Below, piece by piece: positions 63,456-64,000 of a stretch of DNA of 64,000 nucleotides. The notes under the pieces are model-generated. The model was given only the letters and a program-made list of their open reading frames with translations, made no database searches and was not told where the DNA came from. The position numbers and the translations under genes are program-made. Numbering within the stretch: position 1 is the stretch's first letter; each line of letters opens with the position of its first letter. This DNA comes from Deltaproteobacteria bacterium (GTDB lineage Bacteria; Myxococcota_A; Polyangia; GCA-2747355; JADLHG01). Location of the stretch: contig JADLHG010000036.1 in assembly GCA_020848905.1 (NCBI GenBank), positions 1 through 64,000 of the forward strand. Reading direction: 5' to 3'.

Positions 63456-64000
63456 CTATCGCGCGAGGGCCTTGTCGAGGGCCGTCTGCGCTTCGCCGCG
63501 CAGCATGGCCTCGCGCGCCGGGTCGATGAGTCCGAGGGACTTGAGCGCGAGCAGGTCGGGTTTCGCGCGGTTCAGGTTGAGCGTTCCGACGACCTCGTAG
63601 GCCGTGCTGTACTCCCTCGCGTCCCACTGCCGGATCTGGACGGTCGAGAAGGTCGCCCAGCTCTTGAACGCGACGGCGAGGTCCGGATGGTCCTGGGCCA
63701 GCTTCTCGTAGATCTCCCTCACGCGGACCACGCTCTCGAGCGCCAGCCGTGCCTCCACGAGCGTCTTGTTCTCCTCGTGGAGCGCGAGCGTCTTCTCGAG
63801 GTGGTAGGTACGCGCCGAAGCGGGCAGGCCCCGGATCTGGCGGGCCGACGGCTGGAGATCGATCACGTAGTCCACCGCCTCGGGCTGGAGCTGGCGGGCC
63901 ATCGCATCGAAGAACGAGTCGGCGACCAGCGTGCTGTGTCCGTCGAGCTCGCCACGCATGGAGGAGAACACCCCGCGCGCGCGGATCGAGCCGTGCACGC
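63456..64000 (-). CDS. Protein of unknown function, 5' end outside the window
   Basis: The visible 180 residues are the C-terminal part. They are helical and polar, with TYHLEKTLALHEENKTLVEARLALESVVRVREIYEKLAQDHP looking like a long helical hairpin and a tail of TALDKALAR. No signal peptide, membrane segment or cysteine is visible. The frame stays open to the window edge, so the GTG at 63998 is only one possible start. It converges on hmgA with 23 bases between. Confidence 0.5.
   Translation of the reverse strand, partial: VHGSIRARGVFSSMRGELDGHSTLVADSFFDAMARQLQPEAVDYVIDLQPSARQIRGLPASARTYHLEKTLALHEENKTLVEARLALESVVRVREIYEKLAQDHPDLAVAFKSWATFSTVQIRQWDAREYSTAYEVVGTLNLNRAKPDLLALKSLGLIDPAREAMLRGEAQTALDKALAR

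Overview
The window is about 69% G+C (estimated by eye). It reads like the chromosome of a predatory or soil Myxococcota (former deltaproteobacterial) bacterium. The reasons are the many lipoproteins and secreted proteins of unknown function, a C-terminal tail resembling MYXO-CTERM, sigma-54-type promoters, a membrane-linked caspase, a secreted metzincin protease and eukaryote-like lipid enzymes. No rRNA, tRNA, CRISPR array, insertion sequence or phage gene was found. Gene ends often touch or overlap, with ATGA/GTGA couplings and three convergent 3' overlaps.

Layout. 1-3119 (-): aroH-aroF-tyrA-pheA, the entry step of the shikimate pathway plus the Phe/Tyr branch. 3224-5841 (+): preT-preA, an NAD-dependent dihydropyrimidine dehydrogenase. 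5929-11828: an ABC1/UbiB kinase, a lipoprotein, an M29 aminopeptidase, an anchored M15-like peptidase and a TauE-type transporter. 11836-16424 (-): pyruvate:ferredoxin oxidoreductase coupled to a DHODH-like protein. 16733-22095: an aldehyde dehydrogenase among three secreted proteins. 22319-25464 (+): beta-ureidopropionase, class III aminotransferase and a radical SAM protein. 25768-34030: secreted proteins, the four-gene operon ECF sigma / anti-sigma / caspase / Cys-rich lipoprotein (27282-31130), a somatomedin-B-like lipoprotein and a PL7 alginate lyase. 34129-38495: dihydropyrimidinase, a GNAT-like protein, an acyltransferase and a DUF1848 protein. 38704-42095: two small secreted proteins and a hybrid histidine kinase. 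42212-46460 (-): an SCP-x-like thiolase and a peroxisome-type multifunctional enzyme with three SCP2 domains. 46596-53559: an exported amidohydrolase, a protein with two cysteine-peptidase-like folds, a secreted protein and a three-gene metzincin operon. 53931-55472 (-): an RhlE-type helicase. 55696-60947 (-): acyl-CoA synthetase, E1alpha, E1beta, E2 and ACP. 61187-63432 (+): hpd-hmgA for tyrosine breakdown. 63456-64000: a partial gene.

How the genes work together. The dispersed genes preT/preA, dihydropyrimidinase, beta-ureidopropionase, beta-alanine-type aminotransferase and aldehyde dehydrogenase together make a full reductive pyrimidine degradation route. Two of these units share a near-identical TATACTGCGCC promoter core. 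Separately, at least twelve genes for exported proteins are each preceded by a -24/-12 element (GG-N10-GC, near TGGCAC-N5-TTGCW). This suggests one sigma-54-controlled envelope/secretome regulon spread over the window.

The most novel-looking system is the sigma / anti-sigma / caspase / lipoprotein operon. Its anti-sigma sensor domain and its caspase domain are both predicted to lie outside the inner membrane, so the caspase could act on the anti-sigma factor. This is an inference from topology and gene coupling only. All function calls come from reading motifs by eye, without database searches.
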